Assembly (NCBI GenBank): GCA_964019135.1
Contig: OZ025255.1
Location: forward strand, 43,926,811 to 43,990,810
Reading direction: 5' to 3'
DNA: 64,000 nucleotides
Source: Arenicola marina
Taxonomy: Eukaryota; Annelida; Polychaeta; Arenicolidae
Shown in pieces: positions 13,525 to 24,841 of this stretch; the first letter of the stretch is position 1; every line of letters begins with the position of its first letter. The position numbers were made by a program, and so were the translations under genes. The notes under the pieces are model-generated. The model had not been told where the DNA came from and made no database searches. It saw nothing but the letters and a program-made list of their open reading frames with translations.

Positions 13525-13580
13525 GTTTTAAAGCTGCTCGTACAGCAATTCTCCATCTACATTATGATTCAAAATCGGTT
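13525..13580 (+). repeat. Dispersed repeat (AAAGCTGCTCGTA family), short copy
   Basis: TTTTAAAGCTGCTCGTACAG matches the start of the copies at 9992 and 26230. Only the first part of the family is recognisable here. Confidence 0.45.
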
Positions 13581-14084
13581 GGTAACATATCTATGGTAAC
13601 TGAATAGTAACGCGAAATATTAAGTACGAAATGGAGATGTTATCATACTTAAAAAAACAAAAAAACAGAACGTTTTGATTACATAGTTCGCAAAAAGGCC
13701 ACAAGTTTGTCTGGCCATACGTGATCATTGCAAGCAAGCAACCTGCTTGTAATGGTCATATGTGGCTACAGTCTAGGAAGTTGCTTTAACTTGCTCAACA
13801 TTCCCTGTTATTGATTCCATCCTATAAATGTGTTTTTTACGCTAAGAACCTATAAATACATCACTTCCATTAAAAACTGTTAATTCTTCTCATTGGAAAT
13901 AGGATTGCATGAGTAACTTTGTCTTTAAGAGTGAACGTAAACAATTCAATGAACCATATGAAATCTATCATTGACTTCGATCGTCATGCCGTCGTGCATG
14001 ATTTGCCACAACAGCCACGTGGGGTTGTCAATCTCGTGCACCAACATCCTGATACAAAAACCACTGGCGCGGCCAAAGTTAACT

Positions 14085-14860
14085 TAACGTTATATGATCA
14101 TTAGCAGTTACGTTTAATTAACGTTATATGTTAATGTTATCTTAAATAACATTTCTCATTGATTTAACGTTAAATTAACGTTTGCATTTTAACGAAAACA
14201 GTAAACCATTTTTAAACGAATATCAAACGGTAGCGATCGGCAAAAGACGGCCTTCCTGCCACTGTAAACCCTGTGTCACCGCGTAATTCCCGAAGGGTGG
14301 AGCCAGGTCACCATTGGCAACAGCGTGGTAGTTGAAGTCATAGGACTCTGAAAGTTCATCCCCGCCAGGTCGGAAAATGAACCCCGGTCGCGAGACTATA
14401 AGACACGCACACTAACCACTGCGCTACCAAAGCCGGCTTAAGTTTATATTAGACCTGTATCAAATGGTTCAAACATAAATATAAAGGCATTTAACTTAAT
14501 TTTATGTGACTTAAAACCCCCAAACTTCTGTTCGAAAACTATTATTGAAATAAATCTTTCTTTATTTGTCGATGTTTAAGAGTTAACGATCACGTTTCAG
14601 CTGTGAGCTTAGGTTTTTTGTACACGTTTTTGTAACATTAATTTTCAGTTTACCTTGCAAACGTTTATTTGTAAACGAAAAATAAACGTTAGTTTAAATC
14701 AGTAAAGTAGCTAGAAACCATGCAAAACACAATCTAACGTTAACTTAACGTTACTATTTCGTCGTCGTGCAACCGTTTCTTGTGAAGCAGAAATGTTGTC
14801 AGTTACCGGCAACCACTTATCAACCATGCAAACCACAATCTAACGTTAACTAATCGTTAG
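14085..14860. repeat. TTAACGTTAA-rich region with a local duplication
   Basis: The palindromic word TTAACGTTAA and close variants (AACGTTA, TTAACG) occur many times. A module beginning ACCATGCAAA.CACAATCTAACG is present twice (about 14717-14753 and 14824-14856). It looks like the inside of a MITE-like element, but I could not define its ends. A tRNA-derived SINE lies within it. Confidence 0.4.
14280..14437 (-). mobile_element. tRNA-derived SINE, minus strand
   Basis: Read on the minus strand, the sequence from 14437 gives a tRNA-like head: an A-box-like TGGTAGCGCAGTGGTTAG and, about 40 bases on, a B-box-like GGGGTTCATTTTCC. The B box is degraded. The body continues toward 14280 with no coding frame. 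It is a retroposed Pol III element rather than a working tRNA gene, because acceptor and T stems do not pair. Confidence 0.55.
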
Positions 14861-15534
14861 CATGCCATCTGGGAAACCCCCCATTTGAGGCAGAAAAAAC
14901 GTAGAACTGCCGGTTCGTGGCAAGCGTGTCTACAATCTAGTCAAACCACAAAGAGGATCCTTGGCCTAATATTTGCTTAGTCCTTGTTTGCACAAACTCA
15001 ATAATTGCATACATGTTTTTAAATATTTACAATATACCATTAAATCATTTCAGCAATCTATAAATGATTGCACATGTCTAAATATTTAATATGTTGAAAT
15101 CAATTGGACATAACACCGGACATAACATGGATATAAAATCATCTCATAGAATTTTACATATGTGCAATAGCTTTTATGAGTTTGGTTCCTCACCAATAAA
15201 CATTAATAAATAAGAACAGGACAAGGGTCAGGGGCGGATCCAAGCTTCCCGCACGGTGACGCTACGCAAGCTCGAAGGCGGAGAGTGGGGCGGATCTAGG
15301 ATTTTGGAAAGGGGGGGGGGGCGCGACCCGGTGGGGAGGCGGGGTCTCCCTACATTAAATTGTAGAAAGAAAGAAGAAATGGGCGAGGGTTGGTTTATTT
15401 GGCCAAAGGGCTCAATAAGGTAAAGGGATGTCTAGGCCGGATAGATCACCAGAGTTCTTATAGGCTCGTTGGGGCGGAGAACTCACTAGACAGGAGGGAT
15501 CACCTGAGGGGGGATCACTATGGGGGAAACCTTA

Positions 15535-16389
15535 CTAATGTAAAAGGCTCACTTGGGTGGAAGTCTTACTAATGTGGAAGGCTCACTTGGGTGGAAGGCT
15601 CACTTGGGTGAAAGGCTCACTTGTCTGGAAGTCTTACTTGGGTGGAAGTCTTATATACTAATGTGGAAGGCTCACTATGGTGAAAATCTTACCAATGTAA
15701 ACGGCTCACTTGGGTGGAAGTCTTACTAATGTGGAAGGCTCACTATGGTGGAAGTCTTACTAATGTGGAAGGCTCACTATGGTGGAAGTCTTACTAATGT
15801 GGAAGGCTCACTATGGTGGAAGTCTTACTAATGTAGAAGGCTCACTATGGTGGAAGTCTTACTAATGTGGAAGGCTCACTATGGTGGAAGTCTTACTAAT
15901 GTAGAAGGCTCACTATGGTGGAAGTCTTATTAATGTGGAAGGCTCACTATGGTGGAAGTCTTACTAATGTGGAAGGCTCACTATGGTGGAAGTTTTACCA
16001 ATGTAAAAGGCTCATTTGGGTGGAAGTCTTACTAATGTGGAAGGCTCACTATGGTGGAAGTTATACAAATGTCGAAGGCTCACTTGGGTGGAAGTCTTAT
16101 TAATGTGGAAGGCTCACTATGGTGAAAATCTTACCAATGCAAAAGGCTCACTATGGTGAAAGTCTTACTAATGTCGAAGGCTCACTTGGGTGGAAGTCTT
16201 ATTAATGTGGAAGGCTCACTATGGTGAAAATCTTACCAATGTAAAAGGCTCACTTGGGTGGAAGTCTTATTAATGTGGAAGGTTCACTATTGTGGAAGTA
16301 TTACTAATGTGGAAGACTCACTTGGGTGGAAGTTATACTAATGTGAAAAGGCTCATTTGGGTGGAAGTCTTACTAATGTGGCAGGCTCA
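15535..16389. repeat. Minisatellite, 34-bp unit, about 25 copies
   Basis: The unit contains AATGTGGAAGGCTCACTATG and GTGGAAGTCTTACT, repeated head to tail with CACTTGGG/CACTATGG and GTGG/GTGA variants. Irregular related copies begin near 15480. It abuts the 22-bp array directly near 16390. Confidence 0.9.
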
Positions 16390-16393
16390 CTGC

Positions 16394-19300
16394 AAAGAAC
16401 GGAGCAGGGGTGAGGGAAGAACGGAGCAGGGGTGAGAGAAGAACGGAGCAGGGGTGGGGGAAGAACAGAGCAGGGGTGGGGGAAGAACGGAGTAGGGGTG
16501 AGGGAAGAACGGAGCAGGGGTGAGGGAAGAACGGAGCAGGGGTGAGGGAAGAAAGGAACAGGGGTGGGGGAAGAACGGAGTAGGGGTGGGGGAAGAACGG
16601 AGCAGGGGTGAGGGAAGAACGGAGCAGGGGTGAGGGAAGAACGGAGCAGGGGTGGGGGAAGAACGGAGCAGGGGTGGGGGAAGAACGGAGCAGGGGTGAG
16701 GGAAGAACGGAGCAGGGATGGGGGAAGAACGGAGCAGGGGTGAGGGAAGAACGGAGCAGGGTTGGGGGAAGAACGGAGCAGGGGTGAGGGAAGAACGGAG
16801 CAGGGGTGAGAGAAGAACGGAGCAGGGGTGAGGGAAGAACGGAGCAGGGGTGGGGGAAGAACGGAGCAGGGGTGAGGGAAGAACGGAGCAGGGGTGGGGG
16901 AAGAACGGAGTAGGGGTGGGAGAAGAACGGAGCAGGGGTGAGGGAAGAACGGAGCAGGGGTGAGGGAAGAACGGAGCAGGGGTGGGGGAAGAACGGAGCA
17001 GGGGTGAGGGAAGAACGGAGCAGGGGTGAGGGAAGAACGGAGCAGGGGTGGGGGAAGAACGGAGCAGGGATGGGGAAAGAACGGAGCAGAGGTGGGGGAA
17101 GAACGGAGCAGGGGTAAGGCAAGAACGGAGCGGGGGTGGGGGAAGAACGGAGCAGGGGTGAGGGAAGAACGGAGCAGGGTTGAGGGAAGAACGGAGCAGG
17201 GGTGGGGGAAGAACGGAGCAGGGGTGGGGGAAGAACGGAGCAGGGGTGGGGAAAGAACGGAGCAGGGGTGGGGGAAGAACGGAGCAGGGGTGGGGGAAGA
17301 ACGGAGCAGGGGTGGGGGAAGAACGGAGCAGGGGTGAGAGAAGAAAGGAGCAGGGGTGAGGGAAGAACGGAGCAGGGGTGAGGGAAGAAGGGAGCAGGGG
17401 TGAGAGAAGAACGGAGCAGGGGTGAGAGAAGAACGGAGCAGGGGTGAGAGAAGAACGAAGCAGGGGTGAGGGAAGAACGGAGCAGGGGTGAGGGAAGAAC
17501 GGAGCAGGGGTGAGGGAAGAACGGAGCAGGGGTGAGGGAAGAAAGGAACAGGGGTGAGAGAAGAACGGAGCAGGGGTGAGGGAAGAACGGAGCAGGGGTG
17601 GGGGAAGAACGGAGCAGGGGTGGGGGAAGAACGGAGCAGGGGTAAGGGAAGAACGGAGCAGGGGTGGGGGAAGAACGGAGCAGGGATGGGGAAAGAACGA
17701 GGCAGGGGTGAGAGAAGAACGGAGCATGGGTGAGGGAAGAACGGAGCAGGGGTGGGGGAAGAACGGAGCAGGGGTGGGGGAAGAACGGAGCAGGGGTGGG
17801 GGAAGAACGGAGCAGGGGTGAGGGAAGAAAGGAGCAGTGTTGATGGAAGAACGGAGCAGGGGTGGGGGGAAGAACGGAGCAGGGGTGAGGGAAGAACGGA
17901 GCAGGGGTGAGGGAAGAACGGAGCTGGGGCGAGGGAAGGACGGAGCAGGGGTGAGGGAAGAACGGAGCAGGGGTGGGGGAAGAACGGAGCAGGGGTGAGG
18001 GAAGAACGGAGCAGGGGTGGGGGAAGAAGGGAGCAGGGGTGGGGGAAGAACGGAGCAGCGGTGCGAGAAGAACGGAGCAGGGGTGAGGGCAGAACGGAGC
18101 AGGGGTGGGAGAAGAACGGAGCAGGGGTGAGGGAAGGACGGAGCAGGGGTGAGGGCAGAACGGAGCAGGGGTGGGGGAAGAACGGAGCAGTGGTTGGGAA
18201 AGAACGGAGCAGGGGTGAGGGAAGAACGGAGCAGGGGTGAGGAAAGAACGGAGCAGGGGTGAGGGAAGAACGGAGCAGGGGTGAGAGAAGAACGGAGCAG
18301 GGGTGGGGGAAGAACGGAGCAGTGGTGAGGGAAGGACGGAGCAGGGGTGGGGGAAGAACGGAGCAGGGGTGAGAGAAGAACGGAGCAGGGGTGAGGGAAC
18401 AACGGAGCAGGGGTGAGGGAAGAACGGAGCAGGGGTGAGGGAAGAACGGAGCAGGGGTGGGGGAAGAACGGAGCAGGGGTGGGGGAAAAACGGAGCAGGG
18501 GTGGGGGAAGAACGGAGCAGGGGTGGGGGAAGAACTGAGCAGGGGTGGGAGAAGAACGGAGCTGGGGCGAGAGAAGAACGGAGCAGGGAGGGGGGGGGGG
18601 AAGAACGGAGCAGGGGTGAGGGAAGAACGGAGCAGGGGTGAGGGAAGAAAGGAGCAGGGGTGAGGGAAGAACGGAGCAGGGGTGGGGGAAGAACGGAGCT
18701 GGGCGAGAGAAGAACGGAGCAGGGGTGAGGGAAGAACGGAGCAGGGGGGGGGGGAAGAACGGAGCAGGAGTGAGGGAAGAACGTAGCAGGGGTGGGGGAA
18801 GAACGGAGCAGGGGTGGGGGAAGAACAGAGCAGGGTTGGGGGAAGAACGGAGCAGGGGTGGGGGAAGAATGGAGCAGGGGTGGGGGAAGAACGGAGCAGG
18901 GGTGAGGGAAGAACGGAGCAGGGGTGGGGGAAGAACGGAGCTGGGGCGAGAGAAGAACGGAGCAGGGGTAAGGGAAGAACGGAGCAGGGAGGGGGGGAAC
19001 AACGGAGCAGGGGTGAGGGAAGAACGGAGCAGGGGTGGGGAAAGAACGGAGCAGGGGTGGGGGAAGAACGGAGCAGGGGTGGGGGAAGAACGGAGCAGGG
19101 GTGGGGGAAGAACGGAGCAGGGGTGGGGGAAGAACGGAGCAGGGGTGGGGGAAGAACGGAGCAGGGGTGAGGGAAGAAAGGAGCAGGGTTGATGGAAGAA
19201 CGGAGCAGGGGTGGGGGAAGAACGGAGCAGGGGTGAGGGAAGAACGGAGCAGGGGTGAGGGAAGAACGGAGCTGGGGCGAGGGAAGGACGGAGCAGGGGT

Positions 19301-19676
19301 GGGGGAAGAACGGAGCAGGGGTGAGGGAAGAACGGAGCAGGGGTGGGGGAAGAACGGAGCAGGGGTGGGGGAAGAACGGAGCAGGGGTAGGGGAAGAACA
19401 GAGCAGGGGTGGGGGAAGACCGGAGCAGGGGTGAGGGAAGAAAGGAGCAGGGGTGAGGGAAGAACGGAGCAGGGGTGGGGGAAGAACGGAGCAGGGGGGG
19501 GGGGAAGAACGGAGCAGGGGTGAGAGAAGAACGGAGCAGGGGTGGGGAAAGAACGGAGCAGGGGTGGGGGAAGAACAGAGCAGGGGTGGGGGAAGAACAG
19601 AGCAGGGGGGGGGGAGAACGAAGCAGGGGTGAAAGAAGAACGGAGCAGGGGTGAGGGAAGAACGGAGCAGGGGTGG
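16394..19676. repeat. Purine-rich minisatellite, 22-bp unit, about 150 copies
   Basis: The unit is GAACGGAGCAGGGGTGAGGG followed by AA, with GGTGGGGG and GGTGAGAG variants. Only three of the 22 bases are pyrimidines on the plus strand, so one strand is almost pure purine for 3.3 kb. Because 22 is not a multiple of 3, the lack of stop words keeps several frames open, giving artefactual frames of up to 1,120 codons (minus strand, Pro/Ser/Leu-rich). These are not genes. Imperfect copies with runs of 10-11 G occur near 18590 and 19500. Confidence 0.95.
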
Positions 19677-19703
19677 TATGGGCCCGGTATTTCCCCCTAA
19701 GTC

Positions 19704-19820
19704 GGAATTTACCAAGATCTGTAATTCTCAGAACTGGTGCGAATGCACGGTGCGAACCAGACCAATAAAAGGCGGTGCGACACCAGAGATGGGGAGCTTT
19801 TCCCTCGGAGACACATACGG
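19704..19820 (+). repeat. Unclassified repeat, internally shortened copy
   Basis: GAATTTACCAAGATCTGTAA at the start and ACCAGAGATGGGGAGC near the end match 21094-21430 in order, but about 190-220 bp present in that copy are missing. The join sits after GGTGCGAATGCA. It lies right beside the end of the 22-bp array. Confidence 0.65.
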
Positions 19821-20023
19821 TATTAAAACAATACCGTGTACAGACATGGTATTAAAACCGGAAATGGCGCCTACTGTGTGAGAAAAACAAGAGCGCGTGA
19901 TCATCGCAAAAATAAATAGCTGCGATCCTAACTCCAATCATGTTTTTTTTACGGAGACGGTAATCGTTGCAAGAGATATTATCAATATGTGTGGATGCTA
20001 TTTTTCCATAAAACACTAAGATC

Positions 20024-20110
20024 ATGGTTTACTGCACGGCTTGGAACTGCCGCAATTTATCCTCAAATCGCGGCCCTGATCTCTAGTTTTGCACGGTCCC
20101 CCTGAAGGGT
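20024..20110 (+). pseudogene. THAP-domain-like N-terminal remnant
   Basis: ATG at 20024 opens a 20-codon frame starting MVYCTAWNCRN, which fits the start of a THAP zinc-finger domain (Met-Val, Cys-x4-Cys, then Arg/Lys-Asn). A stop follows at 20084. In the next frame, SSFARSP continues where THAP proteins have SFxxFP. No later Cys/His pair, AVPTIF-like motif or body is visible, so this looks like a decayed fragment of a THAP gene or THAP-bearing DNA transposon. The match is short and could be chance. Confidence 0.35.
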
Positions 20111-21093
20111 ACTTCCACTATGAAGAGTTCCCTCAGCGCGATAACTTCCAGTTCTAAGGTAAGGTGGAGTCACATGAAGGGTCACGGTTTTGCTCCGGCA
20201 AAATGGCGCGCTGCTCGACATTGATGGGGGCCGGGTTGGCTTAGTTTTTTGCCCCTTACCATTCAGCCGAAACAAAGCTAACATTCGCCAAATAAATTTT
20301 AAGATGTTAGGTCTTACAATAGATATCGTCGCAAAGTAATCGCATGATCGGGCCAAATAACACTGCACCAAAGTAATACATGTAGTTAGCCCAATAAAGT
20401 GACGGTTGTGCGCCAATTTAAAATGCAACTACACTTTCATTTAACGCAAATCTTACCGTCCGACCCAACTGATTACGAAAATCGCTCCCGATATCACGTT
20501 TTAAGGCAGAGCCCTTTAATTAATTAACCCCATTACCTTCTTGACATGCATAACGCAAAGGAAAGTAATTAGGCCTACATTTTTAAAAAATGGGCCAACT
20601 ATATGTATGCCACGCATTAAGACAACAGCTTATCGCCGCATCAAAGTAACAAGCTATGGAATATGCTCAGCAAGAAAACAAAGTTAGCCAAATCTGGCTA
20701 ATCTATATTTTCATTGTTCTATATACTATATCTCATTAGCTCATGTCATTTTATCATTGTCAGTCAACAGCAATTGTGCTTATGTTTATTGTTGACTTTT
20801 ACATACCGACATATCTTATCTTGGCCAACCCATGGGAATTATTCACAATAAAACTGTGTCCGTTTACCCAAAGTTGGCTCTGTTTATCACACCTTATGTG
20901 TGAAAAAGATAACACTTATAAAGTTATTGTGGTAATTTCGTCCCACGTTCCCTTATTTATGTATAATTCGAATGTTTTTCTTTATTATAACCTTATATTG
21001 TTATAGTGGTAATTCCCCTCTCTTGATCAGCCACATTGGACTATTTTTAGTTACATATTATTAGATTTCTTTACTTAAGAATTTAAGAATTAA

Positions 21094-21430
21094 GAATTTA
21101 CCAGGATCTGTAATTCTCAGAACTGGTGCGAATGCATTTGTCACACTGACGACCCTTGCGCAAGGTTGATCGACCTAACTCCCTGTCCTCTCGCTGAAAG
21201 CTGATGAGTCACCTTTGGGCGGTTTTCCAAATAAGGAACCCGTTCTCAGTAAAGCATCGATTCCGTGTCAGCGGAAGCGTGGCCAACCTTGACCAGTGTT
21301 AACACGCTTGGGAACCATGGGCTGACCAGTCTGGGCTGAGGACTGGTCAGCTCACGGTGACAGACTAGACCAATAAAAGGGTGTGCGACACCAGAGATCG
21401 GGAGCTTTACCCTCGGAGACACATTTCGGA
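21094..21430 (+). repeat. Unclassified repeat, longer copy with internal hairpin
   Basis: Same start and end as 19704-19820, but with a longer middle. A perfect 11-base inverted repeat (GCTGACCAGTC and GACTGGTCAGC, loop 9) lies at 21321-21351. No coding frame fits and the class is unknown. Confidence 0.6.
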
Positions 21431-21543
21431 CGCACACCCTTTCGTCGAAGTTACGACAGACTGAATAAATGGATCAGTGGTAATAAAACGAGAGAACGAC
21501 ATAACTGCGTTGGCTTGGTTCTCGTACTGGAAATTTCCCTTTT

Positions 21544-21915
21544 AACAATATCATTACCAGGCCTATCTCTAAGCAGCATGTGTGCCGTTAGAGCCAGGCA
21601 GCATTTGCTGTCTGTACGTACGGTGTTGCAGCGCATATTTTCGCGTATAGGGCGCACAGTTTTTAACTATCCAACTAAATATACATCTTTCCAGAAACCT
21701 TATGCAATTTTCTGACCTGGCGGAAAGAAAACATTTTGATTTATTATCTCAACTTGCAATATCAGGGCTTTTTCTGGCCAATTTATTCGATCAGCGATCA
21801 GCGATCAGCGCCAGCCGCGCCAATATGCCCTGCAACACTGCAAAGACAGCAAATGCTGCCTGGCTCTAACGGCACCCGGTGATAAGTTAGAGACAGGCCT
21901 GGTAAACAATATCAC
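21544..21915. mobile_element. Foldback element with arms of about 100 bp
   Basis: The left arm 21544-21645 and the right arm 21817-21915 are inverted copies. They share ACCAGGCCT, GTGCCGTTAGAGCCAGGCAG and CATTTGCTGTCT in reverse order and orientation, with about 80% identity. A loop of about 170 bp lies between and contains GCGATCA tandem words. No transposase is seen, and target duplications were not defined. Confidence 0.7.
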
Positions 21916-21999
21916 TGTTCTGTTCATGTAGGCCTAGGTAGGCCTATACTATAGCCTAGTATAGGCCTAGATCTATAAGGCTATATCTGTCATTATCCT

Positions 22000-23440
22000 A
22001 TAAAAAAAATTAAACTAGGATAACGTAAACGAAAAGTGGACGCCTTATTACAACTAGGCCTACATATTGATACAGATTGGCTGTGAATCCGCTTATTTCT
22101 GTTGAATGCGTATTTTGGGGAGCACCCCCCGGGCCTAATCCTGATCAATCCGCAGCAAGATCCCACGCTCTCCCTTGCGCTTCGCGCGAACTACGCAGTT
22201 CCGATGACGCACGGGTTGCACAATGACGACATCTCTAGATTAGTACAGGTATTTTCCCGCTGAGCGGCGCCACTTCAAGGTTGTACACGTTTGCTAGCAA
22301 AAAAACGGACTGTGACATCACGTTCAAATATGACGGGAATGGAGGCATTTGTAACGCGAATAGGGCTGTGTACATGACATACATCAAAGCTTAGACAGTT
22401 TGTGAATAATACTGACCAACCAAAAACAGGTAAGAATATGCGGATATATGAAAATAGCAGATTGTGTACGCCCATGTCCATGCCCATGAAACCATCGACC
22501 CCCCGTTGTCGTTGAGAGTCCATGAAGACATTTGTTTTATAACAAACACAGTAAGATTTTCTGGCCTTTGGAAGTTTTCTCCGACACCTGATTGAACAAA
22601 GAAAAGGAAGGCTGCATCACGATTCTTATTCGTTACAAAACTACCGTCCATTTCCTTGATTTGTGTGGTCATCGGATCAAGGCCGCACGATTTGCGTTGC
22701 AACGGATGTATATCAGTGCAAAGGTAGAGATCAGGGCGGAGAAGTCGCGCGAGTTCTGACGCCAGTGACCCGTGTTTAGGCTTTATTTACTGATTTATTA
22801 CACGCCTTCGAGACGTGTGGATTCATTCATTTGGCCATACAGGTTGCAGCTGTTGTGGTCCAGTCCTGCAGGGGGCCAAGCCTTGTAATGTTGACGATAA
22901 TGTTGACAACCTTATCGAATCGTAACGATATTCATGTTTATGCATAATGTAGCCGTCGACGGCTCCCATTGGTCGGGCTGCGAATAAGGCGTTTTTCATG
23001 CGGACGGCCAGCGTACTGGTTTACCAGAACATCACGTGCGAGGGACATGGCCCAACCTGCCAACTGCAAGCTCGGGAGACATGGCATGATTGTGGTGTGA
23101 TGTCTGCTTGCAAAGCAACCGGCGTTTTACCTTCAGTTGGGGAACATCTCAGAATATTGAGTCATTCTGTGTTGTACTTGTGAGCTGGTTAGCACTGGTT
23201 CAAGTGGTTGGAATAGGTGTTGTCAAGGTGGAGAAGTATTACTACAGTACAGGTAATACAGACATTTATATTTTTATACACATCATGCAATCTCATAATT
23301 ATGATGCATTATCTGATTATGACTCTCAGAAATGTACAACTTCACTTCCTGCTTAGATTGGTAATGGTTTAGTAGGTTTCATAAAAAAGAGTTTATCCAG
23401 TTATTACTAAAATTTTAAATCAAATATTAGTAACTATTTA
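22000..23440. other. Intergenic DNA, no gene recognised
   Basis: Contains short open frames only. A minus frame near 22390-22700 has a CGLD word also seen in a minus frame near 27290, but neither shows a known domain. An AGGCCTA-rich palindromic patch lies just before it (21925-21985). Confidence 0.45.
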
Positions 23441-23442
23441 TA

Positions 23443-24481
23443 AGGCAAAGTGGGCTAATCTTGACCCCTTAAGACAAGAAAACGTCTATTTTCTTTAATA
23501 ATATGAAATGAACTCATTTTTTATTCAAATAGTAAACCATGGTATTCAAATAATATGATTTTATAGAAAAAACGAAAACCTAGGCAGATTGTGGGGAGTG
23601 CTCATTTTCTGAAAGGTAGTGGGGGCCATGGTCGAACCTCGACCCCCCTGGTTTAACCTCGACCCCCTGGGATAGGTGGGTGATTTAATCTGCATATCGT
23701 GATTCTTAGTGTGCGAAAGCAATAATATTAATTCACATAACTGTGCCTCTTATGCCCAACGATAGATAAAGCAATCACTTGAAACTATATTTATTAGTCT
23801 TATTACACGGGTAATCATAACGCAAAGTTAGAATACTTCATGGGCCACCATGCCAAGGGAATGCCATTTACGAAGCCAAAATAACTCATTTATGTTACAA
23901 TACATTTAAATATTAGTCAACGTCAGAATATGGGGAAGCAGGGCCAGACAGTTATTGTTGCATGTAATTGTGACCATCCACTGCTAAAACATGATATATT
24001 TTTATAACATATTGTTAGAAAATGACGTTAAATTAAAGAGGGGATCGAGGTTAGACCACGGTCGTGAAAAAGGTGGGGTAACCTCAATCTCCCACAAGGT
24101 CAAGGTTGATCTGGGGAAGAACTGTCATGATGTCACACATGTTGTAAACATCGTCTGCTGTCACTCTTTTTTACTTAATAAATTATCATCCTCACTGTTA
24201 ATCAGGCATACTGCTTGCTTTTGAAACTCATGTATCTTATCTTTTGAGTTAAGCTGCAAAAGTACGTATTAATGTAGGGTTGCATGACTTATTTAATTCA
24301 AATTGGATAAAAAAATTACATATCTGTAATCCAGCTTCTCTGTGTCTAGTTACCAGGGGCATCTCTAAGATTGTTATCGAAAAATCAAATCGGCGAAAAA
24401 ACTTGGATTGGTGACATCATCAATAAAAATAGCACATGGGGGTCGAGGTTACCCAAGGATCGAGATTAGCCCACGTTGCCT
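23443..24481. mobile_element. Non-autonomous DNA transposon, about 1.04 kb
   Basis: The ends are inverted repeats of about 30 bp. The left end reads AGGCAAAGTGGGCTAATCTT and the right end, reversed, reads AGGCAACGTGGGCTAATCTC. TATA flanks both sides (23439-23442 and 24482-24485), consistent with a TATA or TA target duplication. The inside carries repeated CTCGACCCCC/GGGGTCGAGG words and one 77-codon frame with no known motif. It has no transposase, so it is a MITE-like derivative of an unidentified family. Confidence 0.78.
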
Positions 24482-24585
24482 TATAGTATTTTCACACTAA
24501 GATGTATTAAGACTTTTTAAATTAAAGAATTGTCTTAGACTCATTATGTGACTGTGAATATAATCTATACAATATAGTATATTAT

Positions 24586-24758
24586 GATGGACTAACAACC
24601 TGAACATATAATTTAACAAAATATCTTCTCAAGGAAAATATTCCTGAGTAATTTTAGTTGTATAGATATTGTGATGGACTAACAACCTGAACACATAATT
24701 TAACAAAATGTCTTCTCAAGGAAAATATTCCTCAGTAATTTTAGTTTTTTGTTCAGCT
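24586..24758 (+). repeat. Tandem duplication, period 87
   Basis: GATGGACTAACAACCTGAAC begins two adjacent copies at 24586 and 24673, nearly identical for about 75 bp through ATTCCT.AGTAATTTTAG. A recent local duplication in AT-rich DNA. Confidence 0.85.
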
Positions 24759-24841
24759 TTGATTAAGACTTAGTAATGAATAATTATCAAAAGAAATGTT
24801 ATTCATTAGTTTAATTAGCTTTTTATATTAGATGCTTTGTT

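Noticed and set aside
16353-19715. Very long minus-strand frame (1,120 codons) rich in Pro, Ser and Leu, and overlapping long frames on both strands
   Set aside because: It is the translation of a 22-bp minisatellite that lacks stop words. Several frames are open at once, there is no start, splice or domain signal, and the base pattern follows the repeat, not codons.
20063-20428. 121-codon minus-strand frame over the THAP-like remnant
   Set aside because: No recognisable motif, and it opposes the better-supported THAP-like start. Probably a shadow frame.
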